Shown: one piece after another, positions 60,257 to 64,000 of the stretch | Layout of the letters: the number at the start of each line of letters is the position of its first letter | Position numbering within the stretch: the stretch's first letter is position 1 | Source of the DNA: Saturnia japonica | Lineage: Eukaryota; Arthropoda; Insecta; Lepidoptera; Saturniidae | Assembly (NCBI GenBank): GCA_033032175.1 | Contig: CM065323.1 | Span: 12,710,001 to 12,774,000 of the forward strand | DNA: 64,000 nt | Direction: 5' to 3' | Program-made: the position numbers and the translations under genes | The notes under the pieces: generated by a model | Told to the model about the DNA's origin: nothing | The model's database searches: none | What the model saw: only the letters and a program-made list of their open reading frames with translations

Positions 60257-60590
60257 TAGGGGTGTTCAATATCATCGAGGTTGAAAACATCGATGTTTTA
60301 ACATCGACGTTGGGATCTCCAATACATTGATCTTAGGAAAAAACACCGAACATTTATGTTTCCAATAGGGTTCGAGGATCCGATATTGCATCCAAAAAAA
60401 AAAAGCTCGATCACTTGGATAGAAACATCGATATTAGGAAGAAAATATCTGATATTGATGTTTGAAAATTTGTGTGCTGTAAAATACAGTTCGAGGTTCC
60501 TATACATCACACAAAAAATTTCGCTCACTTAGCTAGCACCAAAACTTAACAATGTTGACATGGATGTTTCTCTAGCAACGCACATCCCTA
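60257..60590. mobile_element. TAGGGATG-ended MITE family, copy 3
   Basis: Left end taggggtgttcaatatcatc (one change in the terminal 8-mer), right end gcacatcccta. The inner 'aacatcgat' repeats and the 'tgcatccaaaaaaaa-gctcg' block match 48052-48447 in reverse. The antisense open frame 60298-60528 belongs to it. Confidence 0.65.
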
Positions 60591-61270
60591 GTCCCTATTA
60601 AATGTGAGATAGTACATACAGATTACATATTCCTGGTAACTAGCAGCGATGTCAATGGGGTTCCGATTTGGTCTTGATCGCGAACGGACGTGTCGCTCCG
60701 TTTGTGCTCTCGACCATCACGTGACTTAATTGTTGCGATCTTATATTTGGAATTTATTTCGAATATATTGTTGCAATAACGACGTAAACCAACTGGTGTC
60801 TAACGCTCGCGTGGTAAACCGCACTTTTCGGTGCGACTTGCTTGTTTTTTTATAAATCCACGGTTTTGTGGTCGCTCACTGGATACCTGACGGTGCTAAC
60901 TAAAGTGAGCGGGGCGTGACCCGAGCAGCCCGCTGGTTGTCTCCTTCAGAGGCAAACAGCCAGACTCGGACGGGCCTGGGAATCTAGGCCTTTGCGGTTA
61001 TCGCATAGTCTTGCCCCAGGTGTCTCCTGCCAAACCTTCCGATCCTGCACACTCCATCCCCGGGAACCTGTTTGGGCCTAGCCCGGTTTAATTACCGGTC
61101 TGCGTCCTCGGCCCCGGGCTTGTTAGGGCTCCTTAGGGTTGATAGGTCCTTCCTGTGTGTCATTGCACCTTGACCACAGGTCTCTTGCCGACTCCGATAG
61201 TCTTTTTAAGTTTTTGGCGCACCCCCCTGCCCCTAAGGCAGGGAGGCCTTTAATTTAAAATAAAATAAAA

Positions 61271-63133
61271 ATGTCCCATTGTCCTCCCTCTTCTGCCGTC
61301 ATGGCAAATAACGTTACCGACCTGGCCACTTGCATAGGCAAGTTGCAAGCCAGGATGAAAGCGCTGGAATTTCAATACCAGCGCTATCAAAATTTCGTCG
61401 TATTACGGTGTCCCTCTCTAGACGAGGAATACCGTAATCTACCTGAGAACGCCTGCGTGCGTCGCACCGCTGCGACCGCGACCCGTCATGAGGCCGTTTC
61501 AGGTAGCGAGGCGGCCGCTTCAGGTAGCAAGGCGGCCGATGACGTCACGGCCGCGACCGTTATACCGACTGGCGCCGCGCCAGTCGGCGTCGCGCCTAAA
61601 CGTCCCGCGCCCGTCCGCCGCGTCATCCGGGGCCGTGGCCACGCCTACGGCCACGCCCCCTGTCCCGAATAGCCAATCGCGCGGGTCAAGCCCCGTCTCC
61701 GTTAGGCGAGGGCCGCGTAACTCGCGATCACAATCTAGGGTTGCCAAAAATAGCCCGTACGTCCGTCCCGCGCGATCCACGGAAACCGCGTTAAAGACGA
61801 AAAATTCGTTTTCGGCCCTTCCGGTCGAACAAGACTCGCCCGCGAGGCCGGATCCATCTCCGGAGATGGATACCGAGAACGACGGCTTCACCGTCGTGGC
61901 GTCGCGTAAGCGAACGGCGCGTAGCAGTCCGACTGCTCAACCGGCGCCTAAGGTAATAGTTAAGGCAGCAGTCAGGGGCGCCGCCGCCCCCGCGTCCTCC
62001 CAGCTCCCCGCGCCCGCCGGCGGGAAAAAAGAGCGTGCCCCACCTCCAATTATAATCCGGGACAAGGCGGCCTGGATGGGAGTCTGCAATGAGATGCGCA
62101 GACTCAAACTCGAGTACCACAAGGCTAGAAATATAGTCAACGGGATCTCTATTTCGGTGAGTTCTTCGGAAACTCACCGTAAACTCACCACCCTCCTCCG
62201 GCAGAAAGGTCTGCAATTTTATACGTATTCCCTCGCGGAGGAGCGCGTCCTCCGAGTGGTCATCCGCCGCATTCCGGTGGAGCTCGACTCGTCGGAGGTG
62301 TGCTCCTCGCTCAAGGAGCAAAGTTATCCCATCCGGGAAGTACACCGGATGTACAGTAAAGATAAGCGGCCACTACAAATGGTAGTGGCCATATTGGACC
62401 TTTCCCCCGAGGGAAAGGCCATCTTCCAGCTAGAGACGGTGTGCGGGCTCTCCGGGATTAACGTGGAGCCCCATACAAAAACCACCAGCCTGCGCAGTGC
62501 CACAACTGCCAGCTGTACGGGCACGCTGCCCGTAACTGTCATTCTCGTCCGCGGTGCGTAAAGTGCCGAGAGGACCACCCCACACGGGAGTGCACGCGCG
62601 AGCGTGACTCCGTCGTCCCCCCGAGCTGCGTGTTATGCGGTGAGGAGGGGCATCCCGCGAATTATCGCGGTTGCCCCAAGGCCCCGCGTACCACGCGGCC
62701 ACGTACACAGAGGCAGGCGGCGCCCCCCGCCTCAGCCATCAAAGCGCAACCCCTGCTGGCGTCAGGGGAATTTCCCGCGCTGCCGGTCCCGCGCCAGCTC
62801 CCGGCCGCCGCCGGCCCCTCCGCACCCCGCGTGGTGCAACCGCAACCCGTGCGTTCATCGCAGAACGCATGGGGCCCCCGCCGCCCCAATCCACAGCCCC
62901 TTATGGCTATGGATATTCCCGCGCCCCGCGCTCCTGCGCCCCGCGCGCCCGCTAACACTGTCGTCAATAGTAACGACCTAATGATACTGCTCACCCGCGA
63001 GCACGATATCCGCGAGCTCATCGAATACAACGACCATTTGGAGCGCTTCGGTCTCATCAAGACCGCTTGCGCGTTCCCCCGCCTCGTAGAGACACTACAA
63101 CGTCTCGATCGCGAGGCGAGTAATAAAAATTAG
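61271..63133 (+). pseudogene. Jockey ORF1 (gag-like) with two mutually restoring frameshifts
   Basis: Begins MSHCPPSSAVMANNVTDLAT at ATG 61271 and is followed by an Ala/Pro/Arg-rich region. Between about 61520 and 61672 the homology moves to the next frame, where the central PRE_C2HC-like domain lies (AWMGVCNEMRRLKLEYHKAR, EERVLRVVIRRIPVELDSSE). Near 62474 it returns to the first frame: the sister copy has gagccaccat where this copy has gagccccat, a one-base loss. The CCHC knuckles follow (CHNCQLYGHAARN, RCVKCREDHPTRECTR, CVLCGEEGHPANYRGC), then a C-terminal region ending at TAG 63131-63133. The knuckles bind the element's RNA. With both shifts a full ORF1p is not made from this copy. Confidence 0.82.
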
Positions 63134-63142
63134 GGCCTTTCA

Positions 63143-64000
63143 ATGGCTAAGTTTAAACCGAAAGCGTTAAATCTTTCATTTTTTAACGCGCGAAGCCTAC
63201 TTCCGCAGCGTGATCTCGTCGCGACCTTTCTTAAAGATCACCAAGTAGATGTTCTTTTAGTGCAGGAGACGCTCTTAAAGCGTAGTAAACGTGATCCTAA
63301 AATCGCGAACTACAATATTGTAAGAAATGACCGGGCCGGCCGCGGGGGCGGCACTCTCATTTATTACAAACGATCGTTATATTGTACGCCGGTAGATCCT
63401 CCGATACTTACCAATATGGAAGTATCCGTGTGTAGACTAGGAATGACCGACCACCCGTCCATAACGTTAGTTTCAGTTTATCTCTCGCCGAGGAAAGTGC
63501 CTCTCAGGTCTGACCTAGAGAAGCTACTTTCGCTCGGTGAATCGGTCATTATAGCGGGTGACCTCAATTGTGGACACACTTCGTTTGGCAATTGGAGAGA
63601 CTCCAGAAATGGTGTTAAACTCGAAGAGCTAACGAACGTGCTAAACTTTGATGTCATAGCGCCACCCACTCCCACCCACTTTCAAGACAACTGTATGCCG
63701 ACAGTGCTTGATGTAGCTCTCATTAAAGGTATCGCGCTTCGGTTACGACTCATTCGGGTCGTACACGAGCTCGACTCCGACCACCGTCCGGTCATCATGC
63801 AGCTAGGTCAACCAGACGACTCTAGCCCTCCTTCGGTCCAAGTGGTTGACTATGCTAAGTTAAAACATTATCTTGCGGACAGGCCGTCCTCGTCCAGTTT
63901 AGATAGGATCCCGGACGTATTGGGGTCCGTTGCGGATGTAGATCTCGCGATCGATTCCCTGGTCGACCACCTGCAGGTCGGCATCGGAGAGGCCCCGAGA
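63143..64000 (+). CDS. Jockey ORF2, intact endonuclease, 3' end beyond window
   Basis: From ATG 63143 (nine bases after the ORF1 stop) the frame is open for 286 codons to the last base. It encodes an apurinic-like endonuclease that nicks target DNA for target-primed reverse transcription. Motifs visible in order: LSFFNARSLL (Asn), LLVQETLLK (catalytic Glu), the glycine run GRGGG, VSVYLSPR, AGDLNCGHTSFGN (Asp/Asn pair) and ELDSDHRPVI (Asp-His). The part after about residue 215 corresponds to the endonuclease-RT linker also found in the first copy. The window ends before the RT. No stop or shift occurs, in contrast to ORF1, so an active relative may exist. Confidence 0.88.
   Translation, partial: MAKFKPKALNLSFFNARSLLPQRDLVATFLKDHQVDVLLVQETLLKRSKRDPKIANYNIVRNDRAGRGGGTLIYYKRSLYCTPVDPPILTNMEVSVCRLGMTDHPSITLVSVYLSPRKVPLRSDLEKLLSLGESVIIAGDLNCGHTSFGNWRDSRNGVKLEELTNVLNFDVIAPPTPTHFQDNCMPTVLDVALIKGIALRLRLIRVVHELDSDHRPVIMQLGQPDDSSPPSVQVVDYAKLKHYLADRPSSSSLDRIPDVLGSVADVDLAIDSLVDHLQVGIGEAPR

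Larger units (their letters stand above)
60660..64000 (+). mobile_element. Jockey-clade LINE, second copy, runs off window
   Basis: The 5' UTR (60660-61270) shares the 'gaacggacgtgtcgc' start, 'ggggcgtgacccgagcagc' and 'ctcggacgggcctgggaatc' with the 35.9 kb copy. ORF1 occupies 61271-63133 and ORF2 begins at 63143. The two copies differ widely in their UTRs and ORF1 and so represent separate sublineages. This copy keeps the full endonuclease, unlike the first. It is much more GC-rich than the host DNA. The 3' end lies beyond the window. Confidence 0.88.

Noticed and set aside
61520..62345. Long minus-strand open frames in the second Jockey element (for example 61791-62345)
   Set aside because: They are shadows of the GC-rich sense ORF1, whose zinc knuckles and sister-copy homology fix the strand.

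Overview
This looks like a stretch of a lepidopteran (moth or butterfly) nuclear genome. It is AT-rich, its genes are split by GT-AG introns, and it is packed with repeat types typical of Lepidoptera: Helitron ends built on a ctag-tgtgccc-gcggcttcgc motif, tRNA-headed SINEs, Jockey-clade LINEs, MITEs and LINE tails ending in GTATGTAT. No prokaryotic features are present.

Three cellular genes can be built exon by exon with every splice phase agreeing. (1) A mitochondrial-clan cytochrome P450 (CYP333-like) on the minus strand, 3154-32213, has 9 exons and 562 codons, with a first intron of about 20.4 kb full of transposons. (2) A MADF-BESS DNA-binding protein on the plus strand, 44353-47116, has 3 exons and 228 aa. 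(3) GDP-D-glucose phosphorylase 1 (GDPGP1) on the plus strand, 48804-52417, has 6 exons and 325 aa with the histidine triad visible. These genes are unrelated in function; they are ordinary neighbours, not an operon.

The rest is mobile DNA. From the left: a broken Ty3/Gypsy element (1 to about 1775) lacking the reverse-transcriptase core and integrase; the P450 with Helitrons, SINEs, a MITE and 5'-truncated LINE tails in its introns; two Helitron ends only about 80 bp upstream of the P450 start codon; a long degenerate Jockey LINE (about 35930-40820); the MADF and GDPGP1 genes with small Helitrons in their introns; a 4059-bp Transib/RAG1-like DNA transposon (53135-57193); a LINE C-terminal fragment; and a second, younger Jockey LINE (about 60660 to the window end) whose ORF2 is open to the last base.

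The most striking object is the Transib element. Both ends begin CACAGTG, the exact heptamer of vertebrate V(D)J recombination signals. A GC-rich 5-bp target duplication (CGCCG) flanks it, the terminal inverted repeats are over 550 bp long with a tandemly duplicated block on the left, and a frame-broken transposase still shows the three acidic catalytic positions of the RAG1/Transib family.
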